Shown piece by piece: positions 1-15,871 of a stretch of 48,378 nt of DNA. The notes under the pieces are model-generated. The model saw only the letters and a list, made by a program, of their open reading frames with translations. It did not search any database and was not told the origin of the DNA. This DNA comes from Halomonas heilongjiangensis (GTDB taxonomy: Bacteria; Pseudomonadota; Gammaproteobacteria; Pseudomonadales; Halomonadaceae), in contig NZ_PNRE01000084.1 in the NCBI RefSeq assembly GCF_002879645.1, positions 1 through 48,378 of the forward strand. The letters run 5' to 3'. Both the position numbers and the translations under genes were made by a program. How positions within the stretch are numbered: position 1 is the first letter of the stretch; the number at the start of each line of letters is the position of its first letter.

Positions 1-1027
<1,027 letters not shown>

Positions 1028-1077
1028 CCGGGGCTCGACTGAAGGGGTAGCCGCCGAGCGAGGTTTCCTGTAACATT

Positions 1078-1202
1078 CCAAAAATTTTGGCCGGGCGCCG
1101 GATGCTGCATCCACCATAGCGCTTGTTGAGTCGGCCACGGGCACACCGAGAATGACAACAAGCGGGATGAAACCGGTCTTTCAGGTTTCGTCCCGCTTTT
1201 TT
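1078..1202 (+). promoter_or_regulatory. carA leader: palindrome, alternative stem and terminator (attenuator-like)
   Basis: Three elements lie in order between dapB and carA. A 13-bp palindrome CCAAAAATTTTGG is at 1078-1090. A 9-bp stem pairs CGCTTGTTG (1120-1128) with CAACAAGCG (1156-1164). A 14-bp terminator stem (1161-1174 with 1184-1197, one G.T pair) is followed by a run of T to 1202. The first stem's 3' arm shares 1161-1164 with the terminator's 5' arm, so the two cannot both form fully. A five-codon ORF (ATG 1102 to TAG 1119) ends directly before the first stem. The hairpin may simply terminate dapB transcripts; attenuation is an inference. Confidence 0.5.
1161..1202 (+). terminator. 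Rho-independent terminator between dapB and carA
   Basis: Arms 1161-1174 and 1184-1197 form 14 base pairs around a 9-nt loop and are followed by TTTTTT. This is the best intrinsic terminator in the dapB-carA gap. Confidence 0.8.
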
Positions 1203-1307
1203 GCGGCTCGCATGCCGCGTGACCCAGCCTGGCGCCCGCCCTGTGATTCATCTGTCGGATGAGCGTGACTCGTCGGCGGTCTCTTAAGAGCATGGGAGGA
1301 AGTTGCG

Positions 1308-2474
1308 TTGAACAGACCCGCGATACTGGCCCTGGAAGATGGCAGTGTGTTCCACGGCACGGCCATCGGTGCCGATGGACAAACGAGCGGTGAGGTGGTG
1401 TTCAATACGGCCATGACCGGCTATCAGGAAATCCTGACCGATCCCTCCTATACCCGGCAGATCGTCACCCTCACCTATCCGCATATCGGCAATACCGGGG
1501 TCAACGCCGAGGACGTCGAGTCGGGCTCGATCGCCGCCGCCGGCCTGGTGATCCGCGACCTGCCGCTGCTGGCCAGCAGCTTCCGCTCCGAGCAGTCGCT
1601 CGCCGACTACCTCACGAGCCAGAACGTGCTCGGCATCGCCGACATCGACACCCGCCGCCTGACCCGCATCCTGCGCGACAAGGGTGCCCAGAACGGCGCG
1701 ATCCTGGCCGGCCCCGAGGCCGAGGGGGATGACGCCGCGGAGCGCGCCCTGGCGGCGGCTCGCGAGTTCCCGGGCCTCAAGGGCATGGACCTGGCCAAGG
1801 TGGTCTCCTGCCGGAGCGCCTATGAGTGGAGCGAGGGCGAGTGGGCGCTGGGCGAAGGCTATGCCGATACCACCAGCCCTGGCCCCGATGGAGAGAGTGC
1901 CGCGCGTCCCTACCATGTCGTCGCCTATGACTACGGGGTGAAGCGCAACATCCTGCGCATGCTCGCCTCCCGTGGCTGCCGCCTCACCGTGGTGCCGGCC
2001 CAGACTCCGGCCGCCGAGGTGCTGGCCATGCACCCCGACGGCGTCTTCCTGGCCAATGGCCCGGGCGACCCCGAGCCCTGCGACTACGCCATCAGGGCGA
2101 TCGGCGAGATCCTCGAGACCGAGATCCCGCTGTTCGGCATCTGCCTGGGCCACCAGCTGCTGGCGCTGGCCAGCGGGGCGAAGACGGTGAAGATGAAGTT
2201 CGGCCACCACGGCGCCAACCATCCGGTGCAGGACCTCGACAGCGGCCAGGTGATGATCACCAGCCAGAACCATGGCTTCGCCGCCGACGAGGCGACCCTG
2301 CCGGCCAACCTGCGCGCCACCCACCGTTCGCTGTTCGACGGCTCGCTGCAGGGGATCGAGCGCACCGACCGTCCGGCCTTCAGCTTCCAGGGGCACCCCG
2401 AGGCGAGCCCGGGGCCGCGCGACGTGGCGCCGCTGTTCGACCGCTTTATCGAGATGATGAAGGCCCGTCGCTAG
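1308..2474 (+). CDS. carA: Carbamoyl-phosphate synthase small (glutaminase) subunit
   Basis: Hydrolyses glutamine and channels ammonia to CarB for carbamoyl phosphate, used for arginine and pyrimidines. 388 aa. The N-terminal CPSase small-chain domain covers about 1-150. The C-terminal class I glutamine amidotransferase domain has the nucleophile Cys279 in FGICLGHQ and the His363/Glu365 pair in [10 protein letters not shown]. The start is a TTG at 1308: GGGAGG is at 1294-1299, no ATG is in frame nearby, and the protein aligns from its first residues with CarA ([10 protein letters not shown]). The small gap to carB indicates one operon. The leader carries an attenuator-like hairpin pair. Confidence 0.97.
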   Translation: MNRPAILALEDGSVFHGTAIGADGQTSGEVVFNTAMTGYQEILTDPSYTRQIVTLTYPHIGNTGVNAEDVESGSIAAAGLVIRDLPLLASSFRSEQSLADYLTSQNVLGIADIDTRRLTRILRDKGAQNGAILAGPEAEGDDAAERALAAAREFPGLKGMDLAKVVSCRSAYEWSEGEWALGEGYADTTSPGPDGESAARPYHVVAYDYGVKRNILRMLASRGCRLTVVPAQTPAAEVLAMHPDGVFLANGPGDPEPCDYAIRAIGEILETEIPLFGICLGHQLLALASGAKTVKMKFGHHGANHPVQDLDSGQVMITSQNHGFAADEATLPANLRATHRSLFDGSLQGIERTDRPAFSFQGHPEASPGPRDVAPLFDRFIEMMKARR

Positions 2475-2526
2475 GCCGAGCCCCGAGAATCGTCGTCATT
2501 CGTCACCCTTATTTGCGGGAAGCATC

Positions 2527-5753
<3,227 letters not shown>

Positions 5754-5757
<4 letters not shown>

Positions 5758-6230
5758 ACAAGGTCCCGATGACCGTTGCCGGAGAGGCGCGCCTGCGCAA
5801 GGAGCTCGAGGAACTCAAGGGTGAGGCGCGGCCCAAGGTGATCGCCGCCATCGCCGAGGCCCGTGAGCACGGCGATCTCAAGGAGAACGCCGAGTACCAT
5901 GCCGCCCGCGAGCAGCAGGGCTTCATCGAGGGTCGCATCCAGGAGATCGAGGGCAAGCTCTCCAATGCCCAGGTGATCGACGTCACCAAGCTGCCGCGTA
6001 CCGGCAAGGTGATCTTCGGCGTGACCGTCGAGCTGATCAACCTCGACAGCGACGAGGAGGTGACCTACCGCATCGTCGGTGAGGACGAGGCCGACATCAA
6101 GTCGGGCCGCCTCTCGGTCACCTCGCCCATCGCCCGCGCCTTGATCGGCAAGGAGGAGGGGGACGTGGTGGCGGTCAGGACCCCCGGCGGCGACGTCGAG
6201 TACGAGATCTCCGGGGTCGAGCACCTGTAG
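5754..6230 (+). CDS. greA: Transcript cleavage factor GreA
   Basis: Rescues backtracked RNA polymerase by stimulating 3' RNA cleavage. 158 aa, the same length as in E. coli. The N-terminal coiled coil (about 1-75) has the tip acidic residues in [15 protein letters not shown]. The C-terminal FKBP-like domain ends in [14 protein letters not shown]. The ATG is embedded in the carB stop codon, and upstream CAGGAG (5741-5746) serves as ribosome binding site. Last gene of the carAB-greA unit. Confidence 0.97.
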
Positions 6231-6252
6231 CCCTTCGGGCAGCTGTATGCTC

Positions 6253-6343
6253 TAAGCCGTAAGCTGTAAGTCAAAACCTAGACACCCCCCAGGGCGGCGC
6301 CCTGGGGGGTGTTTTCTTACGGCTTAAAGCTTATGGCTTACAG
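6253..6343. repeat. Period-7 TAAGCNN repeats flanking the greA terminator
   Basis: The plus strand has TAAGCCGTAAGCTGTAAG at 6253-6270, three units of TAAGCNN. The opposite strand at 6316-6343 has four such units in inverted orientation. They bracket the terminator at 6282-6316, so AAGCCGTAAG at the left can pair with CTTACGGCTT at the right and lengthen the hairpin. A degenerate series of the same period follows pnp at 22645-22670. Possibly a lineage-specific intergenic repeat; function unknown. Confidence 0.6.
6282..6316. terminator. Bidirectional terminator between greA and yhbY
   Basis: A near-perfect 31-nt inverted repeat (15-nt arms, 6282-6312) is followed by TTTTC on the plus strand. 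The convergent minus-strand gene yhbY ends just to the right, so it can serve both transcripts. Confidence 0.85.
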
Positions 6344-6368
6344 CTCGCGCGAAGCGCGGAGCGGCAGC

Positions 6369-6695
6369 TCAGTGGCGGCCGTGATGGCCTTCGAAGCGCT
6401 TGACGTTGGAGAGCTTCGGGTTGGCCTGGGGATTCCTGCGGTAGAGCAGCGCCATCTTGCCGATGGTCTGCACCAGCTCGGCGTGTCCGGCCGCGACCAG
6501 CTCGTCGATCATGGCGGCGCGGTCGTCGCGCTCCGGCAGGGCCAGCTTGACCTTGATCAGCTCGTGGTCGGAGAGCGCCCGGTCGAGCTCGGCCAGTACC
6601 CCCTCGGAGATGCCGTTCTCGGAGACCGTGACCACCGGGTTCAGGTGGTGGCCGATGCTGCGAAATGCTTTCTTTTGTGCCTGTGACAAGCTCAT
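6369..6695 (-). CDS. yhbY: YhbY-family RNA-binding protein (CRS1-YhbY/CRM domain)
   Basis: Small RNA-binding protein associated with pre-50S ribosomal subunits in E. coli. 108 aa, essentially one CRM domain (about 1-95). It keeps the family features: KAFRSIGHHLNPVVTVSENG near the start and ELVQTIGKMALLYRRNP, which contains the GxxxxLYR-type loop. The ATG at 6695 is chosen because MSLSQAQKKAFR matches the usual N-terminus; the longer upstream frame is non-conserved. Divergent from rlmE, as in E. coli (yhbY/rlmE-ftsH). Confidence 0.93.
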   Translation of the reverse strand: MSLSQAQKKAFRSIGHHLNPVVTVSENGISEGVLAELDRALSDHELIKVKLALPERDDRAAMIDELVAAGHAELVQTIGKMALLYRRNPQANPKLSNVKRFEGHHGRH

Positions 6696-6883
6696 GGTAT
6701 CGTGCGTCTTCCCGGTTGCGCGCTGCGCACATGGTACGGTGAAACGTCGCGCGGCGAAAGCGTGGACTCGCCCCGATGCCGCCCGGGCCCGCAGGTCAGG
6801 ACCCCGTCGCATCTCCCGGGGCTTTCCGGAATCCGCTCGACCGACCGCCTGTCTGTCATTCCCGCTTCATCACAGGTGACGCC

Positions 6884-7555
6884 GTGGCAACTCCCCCCTC
6901 TTCCCGCAAGGGCGCCGGCCAGGGCGCCAGAAAGCATGGCGCCAGCAAGAGCAGCGCCGGCTGGTTGAAGGAGCATTTCGACGACCGCTACGTGCAACGC
7001 AGCTGGCAGGACGGCTATCGCTCCCGGGCGAGCTACAAGCTGATGGAGCTCGACGAGAAGGACCGGCTGCTGCGCCCCGGCATGACGGTGATCGACCTCG
7101 GCGCCGCCCCCGGCGGCTGGAGCCAGGTCGCGGCGGAGCGGGTCGGGCCCGGGGGCGTGGTGATCGCCTCCGACATCCTCGAGATGGATGCCCTGGCGGA
7201 TGTCGAGTTCATTCAGGGCGACTTCACCGAGGAAGCGGTGCTCGAGGCGATTCTCGCGGCCCTGGGGGATCGTCCGGTGGACCTTGTGATGTCCGACATG
7301 GCCCCCAATATGAGTGGTATGGCGGCGATCGACCAGCCCCAGGCGATGTACCTGGTGGAGCTGGCGCTGGACCTGGCGCGCCAGACCCTGTCGCCCGGCG
7401 GCCGTTTCCTGGCCAAGGTGTTCCAGGGTGAAGGATTCGATGAGTACCTCAAGGAGCTGCGCAGCAGCTTCGCGCGGGTGGTGACGCGCAAGCCGGAGGC
7501 CTCGCGGGCCCGCTCCCGCGAAGTCTACCTGCTGGCCGAGAATTTTCGCGGCTGA
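6884..7555 (+). CDS. rlmE: 23S rRNA (uridine-2'-O) methyltransferase RlmE (FtsJ/RrmJ)
   Basis: SAM-dependent methyltransferase of U2552 in 23S rRNA, heat-shock linked in E. coli. 223 aa from the GTG at 6884, which has AGGTGA at 6874-6879; the longer frame upstream looks non-coding. Motifs include the SAM loop [21 protein letters not shown], and [13 protein letters not shown] with the catalytic-tetrad Lys. SRARSREVY near the C-terminus is also conserved. The N-terminal 25 residues are Ser/Gly/Lys-rich and longer than in E. coli. Followed by ftsH, the classical pair. Confidence 0.95.
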   Translation: MATPPSSRKGAGQGARKHGASKSSAGWLKEHFDDRYVQRSWQDGYRSRASYKLMELDEKDRLLRPGMTVIDLGAAPGGWSQVAAERVGPGGVVIASDILEMDALADVEFIQGDFTEEAVLEAILAALGDRPVDLVMSDMAPNMSGMAAIDQPQAMYLVELALDLARQTLSPGGRFLAKVFQGEGFDEYLKELRSSFARVVTRKPEASRARSREVYLLAENFRG

Positions 7556-7774
7556 GGCAGTGCCTCGGCCGCCCAGAGACGTACGCAGCGCCCCGATAGG
7601 CAGGGACTACTGGTGCCATTGCCGGACATGGCGCCTCGACTGTGCCACAGTGGAGCATGACGCAGACCGCGCGGGCCGATTCGCCCGCCGGTGGCTGAAC
7701 ACGGCCCGCTCATGTAGTGTCCAAGATGCCAGGCGCATCCCGGATGACAGACTTTTGCAATTGAGGGTGGTCCC

Positions 7775-9742
<1,968 letters not shown>

Positions 9743-9762
9743 AGGCCCTCGCGTCGACTGGC

Positions 9763-9782
9763 AGGCGCCCCGCGGGGCGCCT
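9763..9782. repeat. Perfect 20-bp GC-rich palindrome between ftsH and folP
   Basis: AGGCGCCCCGCGGGGCGCCT is fully self-complementary and is followed by TCG, not a T-run. It could be a weak terminator or an RNA-stabilising hairpin at the ftsH 3' end. Confidence 0.5.
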
Positions 9783-9832
9783 TCGCCATTCGGGTTCTCC
9801 GTTCTTCGACCCAGGTTTTCGATTCAGACACC

Positions 9833-10699
9833 ATGATGGACGACTCTCCCGCTACCTCCCTGCAATGCGGTCGGCACCGGCTCGATCTCTCCTTTCCCCG
9901 GGTCATGGGGATCCTCAACGTCACCCCCGACTCCTTCTCCGATGGCGGGCGCCACCTGGCGCTGGACGACGCGCTGCGCCATGCCGAGCAGATGCTGGCC
10001 GAAGGGGCGGCGATCATCGACGTGGGCGGTGAATCCACTCGCCCCGGTGCCGCTCCGATTGGCCCGCAGCAGGAGCTGGAGCGGGTCGCGCCGGTGGTCG
10101 AGGCGCTGGTGCGCGAGCTCGATGCCCTGGTGTCGGTGGACACCAGCAGCCCGGAGGTGATGCGCGAGGTCGCGTCCCTCGGCGCCGGCCTGATCAATGA
10201 CGTGCGTGCCCTGGAGCGCGAGGGGGCGGTGGAGGCGGCGGTCGGCGGCGGTCTGCCGGTCTGCCTGATGCATCGCCAGGGCGAGCCCCGCGACATGCAG
10301 CAGGCCCCCCGCTATGATGTGCCGGTGGAAGAGGCGGTGGCCGACTTCCTCGAGGCCCGTGTGGCCGCCTGCGAGGCGGCCGGCCTGCGCCGCGAACGCC
10401 TGCTGCTGGACCCGGGCTTCGGTTTCGGCAAGACCGTCGAGCACAACCTGCGCCTGCTCAATCGCATGGATCGCCTGGCGCGACTCGGCCTGCCGCTGCT
10501 GGTGGGGATGTCGCGCAAGAGCATGATCGGCAAGGTGCTCGCGCGACCGGTGGAGGAGCGCCTGCCCGGTGGCCTGGCCCTGGCGGCGCTGGCCGTCGAG
10601 CGTGGGGCGCGAATCCTGCGTGTCCACGACGTGGGGCCCAGCGTGGATGCCGTGAACATGACCTGGGCCGTACTCAAGGAAGGTTGCGAGCATGACTAG
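9833..10699 (+). CDS. folP: Dihydropteroate synthase
   Basis: Condenses p-aminobenzoate with 6-hydroxymethyl-dihydropterin diphosphate in folate synthesis; the sulfonamide target. 288 aa, TIM-barrel. Signatures include [15 protein letters not shown] (about 25-39), [29 protein letters not shown] and the C-terminal RVHDVGP. Two Met codons open the frame (9833, 9836); either could be used. It overlaps glmM by 8 nt, indicating coupled translation. ftsH-folP-glmM is a conserved gammaproteobacterial order. Confidence 0.96.
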   Translation: MMDDSPATSLQCGRHRLDLSFPRVMGILNVTPDSFSDGGRHLALDDALRHAEQMLAEGAAIIDVGGESTRPGAAPIGPQQELERVAPVVEALVRELDALVSVDTSSPEVMREVASLGAGLINDVRALEREGAVEAAVGGGLPVCLMHRQGEPRDMQQAPRYDVPVEEAVADFLEARVAACEAAGLRRERLLLDPGFGFGKTVEHNLRLLNRMDRLARLGLPLLVGMSRKSMIGKVLARPVEERLPGGLALAALAVERGARILRVHDVGPSVDAVNMTWAVLKEGCEHD

Positions 10700-12041
10700 A
10701 CGCTATTTCGGCACCGATGGCATTCGTGGCACCGTGGGCGAGGCGCCCATCACCGCCGACTTCATGCTGAAACTGGGCTGGGCGACCGGCCGCGTGCTGG
10801 CCCGCGAGAGCGGCCGGGCCCGCGTACTGATCGGCAAGGACACGCGGATCTCCGGCTACATGTTCGAGTCGGCGCTGGAGGCGGGGCTCTCGGCGGCCGG
10901 CGTGGACGTCTCCCTGCTTGGCCCGATGCCGACGCCGGGTATCGCCTACCTGACGCGGACCTTCCGGGCCGATGCCGGCATCGTCATCTCGGCGTCCCAT
11001 AACCCCTTCGCCGACAACGGCATCAAGTTCTTCTCCGCCGAGGGCGTCAAGCTGGCCGATGAGGTCGAGGCGCGCATCGAGGCGATGCTCGAGGAGCCGT
11101 TGACCACCGTCGCCGCCGATCGCCTGGGCAAGGTGAAGCGGGTCGACGACGCCGCCGGCCGCTACATCGAGTTCTGCAAGTCGACCATTCCCGACCGGCT
11201 CAGCCTGCACGGCCTGCGCATGGTCGTCGACTGCGCCCACGGCGCCACCTACCACATCGCCCCCAGCGTGTTCCGCGAGCTCGGCGCCGAGGTCAGCCTG
11301 ATCGGCGCCCAGCCCGACGGGCTCAACATCAACCACGAGGTGGGCTCCACCCATCCGGCGGCCCTGCGGGCGGCGGTGATCCAGCAGGGGGCGGACCTGG
11401 GCGTGGCCCTGGACGGCGACGGCGACCGGGTGCTGATGGTCGATGCCGACGGCCGCGAGATCGACGGCGACGACATCCTCTACCTGATCGCCCGTGACCG
11501 CCACGCCCGTGGCGAGCTGGGGGGCGGCGTGGTCGGTACCCTGATGTCCAACTTCGGCCTGGCGGCGGCCTTCGAGGCGATGGGGATTCCCTTCGAGCGT
11601 GCCAGGGTCGGCGACCGCTATGTGATGGAGCGCCTGGCCGCCAACGGCTGGCAGCTCGGCGGCGAGTCCTCCGGGCACATCGTCTGCGGCCATGTGCAGA
11701 CCACCGGCGACGGTATCGTCTCGGCCCTCCAGGTACTGGCGATCATGGTGCGGGAGGGACAGCCGCTGAGCCGCTTGCTGAACGGGCTGGAAAAGGCGCC
11801 CCAGGTGCTGGTCAACGTGCGCTTGACGGCGGGAGCCGACGCCAAGGCGCTGATGGACACGCCGGCGCTGCAGGACGCCGTGGCCGGCGTGGAGGCGGAA
11901 CTGGGCGACCAGGGCCGGGTGCTGCTGCGCCCCTCCGGTACCGAGCCGCTGATCCGGGTGATGGTCGAGGGGCGAGCCCATCTGGATGTCGAAGGCCTGG
12001 CCCGGCGTCTGGCCGGCGAGGTCGAGGCGCTGCTCGCCTGA
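10692..12041 (+). CDS. glmM: Phosphoglucosamine mutase
   Basis: Interconverts glucosamine-6-P and glucosamine-1-P for UDP-GlcNAc and peptidoglycan/LPS. 449 aa (E. coli 445). The phosphorylated serine is Ser102 in ISASHNP, the metal loop DGDGDR is at 241-246, and the phosphate-binding loop [15 protein letters not shown] is near the C-terminus. The start overlaps the folP stop; GAAGGTTGCGAGC upstream provides a modest ribosome binding site. No anomalies. Confidence 0.97.
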   Translation: MTRRYFGTDGIRGTVGEAPITADFMLKLGWATGRVLARESGRARVLIGKDTRISGYMFESALEAGLSAAGVDVSLLGPMPTPGIAYLTRTFRADAGIVISASHNPFADNGIKFFSAEGVKLADEVEARIEAMLEEPLTTVAADRLGKVKRVDDAAGRYIEFCKSTIPDRLSLHGLRMVVDCAHGATYHIAPSVFRELGAEVSLIGAQPDGLNINHEVGSTHPAALRAAVIQQGADLGVALDGDGDRVLMVDADGREIDGDDILYLIARDRHARGELGGGVVGTLMSNFGLAAAFEAMGIPFERARVGDRYVMERLAANGWQLGGESSGHIVCGHVQTTGDGIVSALQVLAIMVREGQPLSRLLNGLEKAPQVLVNVRLTAGADAKALMDTPALQDAVAGVEAELGDQGRVLLRPSGTEPLIRVMVEGRAHLDVEGLARRLAGEVEALLA

Positions 12042-12143
12042 GCCGGCGCCCCGCGCCATCGTGTCCCGGTCCCGACCGCTCCGCGGTTGTCTTGACAGGG
12101 CCGCTCCTATACCATTTCGCACCACCTTGAAAGAGGGCAAGCC

Positions 12144-12893
12144 ATGCGTACCCCGCTGATCGCCGGCAACTGGAAGATGAACGGCTCCCTGGCCCTGGTC
12201 GAGACCTTCGGTCAGGCGTTTTCCCGGGCCAGGCTGCCGGCGGGGGTCGAGGTGGCGTTGATGGTGCCCTATCCGTATCTCGGCGCCGTTGTCGACGCGC
12301 TGGCGGCGACGCCGGTGGCCGTCGGCGCCCAGACGCTGAGCGATCGACCGTCCGGTGCCTTCACCGGCGAGGTCAGCGGTGGCATGCTCGCCGAGCTGGG
12401 GGCCCGTTACGTGCTGGTGGGGCACTCCGAGCGCCGCTCGCTCTTCCACGAGGACGACGAGGCGGTGCTGGCGCGGGTGCGGGCGGCGCTCTCCTGTGGC
12501 CTCGTGCCGGTGCTGTGCCTGGGTGAGACCCTCGAGGAGCGTGAGGCCGAGCGTACCGAGGCGGTGGTACTGGGCCAGCTCGAGGCCGTGCTGGATGCCT
12601 TGGCACCGGAAGAGCGCGAACGACTGGTGATCGCCTATGAGCCGGTATGGGCCATCGGCACCGGGCGTACCGCCACGCCACGGCAGGCCCAGGCCGTGCA
12701 TGCGGCCATTCGTGATCGCCTGGAGCGCTATGCCGGCTCCCTCGCCCACGGGCTGCGCATCCTCTACGGAGGCAGCATGAATGCGAACAACGCGGCCGAG
12801 CTGCTCGCTCAGCCGGACATCGACGGCGGCCTGGTGGGCGGTGCTTCGCTCAAGGTCGACGATTTTCTAGCCATTTGTCAGTCAGCAGGTTGA
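12144..12893 (+). CDS. tpiA: Triose-phosphate isomerase
   Basis: Glycolytic isomerase of dihydroxyacetone phosphate and glyceraldehyde-3-P. 249 aa TIM barrel. Catalytic residues are Lys11 (GNWKMN), His94 (LVGHSERR) and Glu166 ([11 protein letters not shown]); the phosphate-gripping IRILYGG-type loop is present as [10 protein letters not shown]. Start ATG 12144 has GAGGGC upstream. Only 4 nt separate it from secG. A TTGACA at 12092-12097 upstream lacks a good -10 at normal spacing, so a promoter there is doubtful. Confidence 0.97.
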   Translation: MRTPLIAGNWKMNGSLALVETFGQAFSRARLPAGVEVALMVPYPYLGAVVDALAATPVAVGAQTLSDRPSGAFTGEVSGGMLAELGARYVLVGHSERRSLFHEDDEAVLARVRAALSCGLVPVLCLGETLEEREAERTEAVVLGQLEAVLDALAPEERERLVIAYEPVWAIGTGRTATPRQAQAVHAAIRDRLERYAGSLAHGLRILYGGSMNANNAAELLAQPDIDGGLVGGASLKVDDFLAICQSAG

Positions 12894-12897
12894 ATCC

Positions 12898-13257
12898 ATG
12901 CAAGTTGCCATTCTCATGATCCACGTGGCGATCGCCATCGCCCTGGTCGTCCTGATCCTGCTGCAGCAGGGCAAGGGCGCCGAAGCCGGTGCCGCCTTCG
13001 GTGGCGGTGCCTCACAGACGGTGTTCGGTTCCCGCGGCAGCGGCGGCTTCCTGTCGAAGTTCACCGCCGTGCTGGCGGCGGCCTTCTTCGCCACCTCGCT
13101 GGCGCTGGCCTGGTACGCCACCCAGGCCAGCCAGGCCCCGGAGGCCGGGATTCCCGACTCGCGGCTGATCGAGCAGCAGCAGAGCGTTCCGACCCTTGAC
13201 GACGAGGGCGGCGACGTGGATAATACCGCGCCAGTGCTGGAGGAAAGCGGCGACTGA
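12898..13257 (+). CDS. secG: Preprotein translocase subunit SecG
   Basis: Accessory inner-membrane subunit of SecYEG. 119 aa with two hydrophobic segments (about 1-21 and 56-76), separated by the conserved Gly-rich [25 protein letters not shown] loop region. The acidic C-terminal tail has no conserved motif. It is directly followed by tRNA-Leu, the usual tpiA-secG-tRNA-Leu order. Confidence 0.95.
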   Translation: MQVAILMIHVAIAIALVVLILLQQGKGAEAGAAFGGGASQTVFGSRGSGGFLSKFTAVLAAAFFATSLALAWYATQASQAPEAGIPDSRLIEQQQSVPTLDDEGGDVDNTAPVLEESGD

Positions 13258-13299
13258 GCCATCGGCTCGGTTGTTCGTCACGATCCCGGCCTCCCCGAT

Positions 13300-13386
13300 G
13301 CCGAAGTGGTGGAATTGGTAGACACGCTATCTTGAGGGGGTAGTGACCTTACGGTCGTGCGGGTTCAAGTCCCGCCTTCGGCACCA
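13300..13386 (+). tRNA. tRNA-Leu (anticodon GAG)
   Basis: 87-nt class II tRNA. The acceptor stem is GCCGAAG/CTTCGGC, with A73 and an encoded CCA. The anticodon stem CTATC/GGTAG (one G.T pair) frames the loop TTGAGGG with GAG at 13334-13336. There is a long variable arm and the T-loop GTTCAAGTC. No separate promoter is evident, so it is probably processed from the tpiA-secG transcript. Confidence 0.97.
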
Positions 13387-13473
13387 TCTGATACCCACGA
13401 GTCATGGCGCCGAGTGCGCAAGGATCGTCGGATCATCAGACGCAGGATTGGCAGTAGTGGTGGCTTTGATGCC

Positions 13474-13502
13474 TTGACGACAGTGAGAGTCAGGCATACA
13501 AT
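13474..13502 (+). promoter_or_regulatory. Strong sigma-70 promoter for tRNA-fMet and the rimP operon
   Basis: TTGACG (13474-13479), a 17-bp spacer and TACAAT (13497-13502) are near-consensus. The predicted start falls about 8-10 bp before the tRNA 5' end. The GC-containing discriminator is typical of stable-RNA genes. Confidence 0.85.
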
Positions 13503-13518
13503 CACCGACCTAGATTGA

Positions 13519-13595
<77 letters not shown>

Positions 13596-13680
13596 TCTTC
13601 CAGGCAGGCGCCTTCCGAGAGGTCGAGTTCGGAAACATGGGGCTGCCGCCTAGCCGAAGTGGTATTACAGGTTTCTTGTG

Positions 13681-13708
13681 AAAGCCCCTTCCTGTGAAGG
13701 GGCTTTTT
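13681..13708 (+). terminator. Terminator/attenuator between tRNA-fMet and rimP
   Basis: AAAGCCCCTT pairs with AAGGGGCTTT around CCTGTG and is followed by a T-run. Because no other clear promoter lies before rimP, partial readthrough from the tRNA promoter probably feeds the operon. Confidence 0.85.
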
Positions 13709-13833
13709 GTTAGCAGCTTGCCCGGCGACGCATGGCGTCGAGGGCGCTGTTTCGGGCAACGCCAATCAGCCACCTGACTTTCCTGTTCACTCCCGGCCAG
13801 GTGCCTGATGCAACGGCTGTAGGAGCTTTTTCC

Positions 13834-14295
13834 GTGGCAATCAAGGATGCTGCGCTGCATGCGCTGATCGAGCCGGTGGTCACGGCCATGGGGTTCGAAC
13901 TGTGGGGCATCGACTTCCTGTCCCAGGGCAAGCACTCGTGCCTGGTGATCTATATCGATCACGAGGAGGGGGTGAGCGTGGACGATTGCGCCGATGTCAG
14001 CCGCCAGGTCAGTGCCGTACTCGATGTCGAGGACCCGATTCGCGGTGAATATCGCCTGGAGGTCTCCTCGCCCGGCATGGACCGACCGCTCTTTACCCTC
14101 GATCAGTTCGCGCGCTACCGGGGTCACGAGGTGAAGCTCAAGCTGCGCACCCCTTACGAGGGGCGTCGCAAGTTCCAGGGGTTGCTGGCCGGCATCGAGA
14201 ACGATGAGGTGCTGCTGCAGCTCGACGGCGAGGAGTACTGCTTTCCCATCGATAGCATCGATCAGGCGCACATCGTGCCCCGGTTCGAGGAGTGA
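13834..14295 (+). CDS. rimP: Ribosome maturation factor RimP
   Basis: Needed for 30S subunit maturation. 153 aa from a GTG at 13834, with AGGAG at 13821-13825; the in-frame upstream extension (from 13732) overlaps no conserved sequence. Conserved blocks: [50 protein letters not shown]. First protein gene of the rimP-nusA-infB-rbfA-truB-rpsO-pnp operon. Confidence 0.95.
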   Translation: MAIKDAALHALIEPVVTAMGFELWGIDFLSQGKHSCLVIYIDHEEGVSVDDCADVSRQVSAVLDVEDPIRGEYRLEVSSPGMDRPLFTLDQFARYRGHEVKLKLRTPYEGRRKFQGLLAGIENDEVLLQLDGEEYCFPIDSIDQAHIVPRFEE

Positions 14296-14361
14296 TCCCG
14301 GCCCCCGAGGGTGGCGAACGAGCACGATGCTCAAGGACAGGTTTTCTGGCGAGGCATAGGC

Positions 14362-15852
14362 ATGAGTAAAGAAATTCTGACGGTCGTTGATGCGATCTCC
14401 AACGAGAAGGGCGTTCCCCGCGAGGTGATCTTCGAGGCCGTCGAAGCGGCCCTGGCCAGTGCATCACGCAAGCGCTTCGAGGGCGAGGAAGCCAGCGTGC
14501 GGGTGCATATCGATCGACGCACCGGCGACTACGAGACCTTCCGCCGCTGGGAGGTCGTCGAGGACGACGACTTCGACGGCCCCGACGCCCAGATCAAGCT
14601 CACCTTCGCCGAGCGCCGCGACCCGCCCCTGGGGCTGGGGGATGTGGTCGAGGAGCAGATCGAGAACGCCGTCTTCGGCCGCATCGCCGCCCAGACCGCC
14701 AAGCAGGTCATCGTGCAGAAGGTGCGCGAGGCCGAGCGCGCCGAGGTGGTGCGCCTCTATGCCGAGCGCGAGGGCGAGCTGGTCGCCGGCATCGTCAAGA
14801 AGACCACCCGCGACGGCCTGATCATCGATCTCGGCGACAACGCCGAGGCCTTCCTGCCGCGTAGCGAGATGATTCCCGGCGAGCGCTACCGCATGAACGA
14901 GCGGGTCCGCGCGCTGCTGACCAAGGTCGATCCCGAGGCGCGCGGCGCCCAGTTGATCCTGTCGCGCACCTGCCCGGAGCTGATCATCGAGCTGTTCAAG
15001 ATCGAGGTGCCGGAGATCGCCGAGCAGCTCATCGAGATCAAGGGCGCGGCCCGCGACCCCGGCTCCCGGGCCAAGATCGCGGTCAAGACCAACGACCGGC
15101 GCATCGATCCGGTGGGCGCCTGCGTCGGCATGCGCGGTTCCCGCGTCCAGGCGGTCTCCTCGGAGCTGCAGAACGAGCGCGTGGACATCGTGCTGTGGGA
15201 CGACAACCCCGCCCAGCTGGTGATCAACGCCATGGCGCCGGCGGATGTCGCCTCGATCCTCGTCGACGAAGACGCCCACGCCATGGACGTGGCCGTCGCC
15301 GAGGACAACCTGGCCCAGGCCATCGGCCGCAGCGGCCAGAACGTGCGCCTGGCCTCCGAACTCACCGGCTGGCGTCTCAACGTCATGACCGAGGACGAGG
15401 CCGAGGCCAAGCGCGACCAGGAGATCGACAGCCTGGTCGAACACTTCATCCAGCACCTGGACATCGACGAGGAGGTCGCGCGCCTGCTGGTCGAGGAGGG
15501 CTTCACCTCGATCGAGGAAGTCGCCTACGTGCCGGTGGAGGAGATGCTCGAGATCGAGGAACTCGACGAGGAGCTTGTCGAGGAGCTGCGCGCTCGTGCC
15601 AAGGACGAGTTGCTGAACCTGGCCATCGCTTCCGAGGAGGAGCTCGACGGCGCCCAACCGGCCGACGACCTGCTCGAGATGGACGGCATGGAGCGTCACC
15701 TGGCCTTCATTCTGGCCAGCCGCGGGATCGTCACCATGGAGGATCTTGCCGAGCAGTCCGTCGATGATCTGCTGGATATCGAGGAGATGGACGAGGAGCG
15801 CGCCGCGGCACTGATCATGACCGCCCGTGCGCCATGGTTCGAAAGCGAATAG
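14362..15852 (+). CDS. nusA: Transcription elongation/termination factor NusA
   Basis: Binds RNA polymerase; modulates pausing, termination and antitermination. 496 aa (E. coli 495). The N-terminal polymerase-binding domain covers about 1-130, S1 about 135-200, and KH1/KH2 about 225-350, including the [15 protein letters not shown] and [17 protein letters not shown] blocks. Two acidic AR repeats cover about 365-495. The ATG at 14362 begins [17 protein letters not shown], the conserved N-terminus; a 17-codon upstream extension is rejected. Confidence 0.97.
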   Translation: MSKEILTVVDAISNEKGVPREVIFEAVEAALASASRKRFEGEEASVRVHIDRRTGDYETFRRWEVVEDDDFDGPDAQIKLTFAERRDPPLGLGDVVEEQIENAVFGRIAAQTAKQVIVQKVREAERAEVVRLYAEREGELVAGIVKKTTRDGLIIDLGDNAEAFLPRSEMIPGERYRMNERVRALLTKVDPEARGAQLILSRTCPELIIELFKIEVPEIAEQLIEIKGAARDPGSRAKIAVKTNDRRIDPVGACVGMRGSRVQAVSSELQNERVDIVLWDDNPAQLVINAMAPADVASILVDEDAHAMDVAVAEDNLAQAIGRSGQNVRLASELTGWRLNVMTEDEAEAKRDQEIDSLVEHFIQHLDIDEEVARLLVEEGFTSIEEVAYVPVEEMLEIEELDEELVEELRARAKDELLNLAIASEEELDGAQPADDLLEMDGMERHLAFILASRGIVTMEDLAEQSVDDLLDIEEMDEERAAALIMTARAPWFESE

Positions 15853-15871
15853 CCGAGAACGAATAGATCGA

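Noticed and set aside
7556..7774. Heat-shock (sigma-32) promoter before ftsH
   Set aside because: A CCCCGAT word is present near 7590, but no CTTGAA-like -35 lies at the right distance, so the claim is not supported.
12092..12120. TTGACA before tpiA as a promoter
   Set aside because: No reasonable -10 hexamer occurs at 15-19 bp; TATACC is only about 10 bp away.
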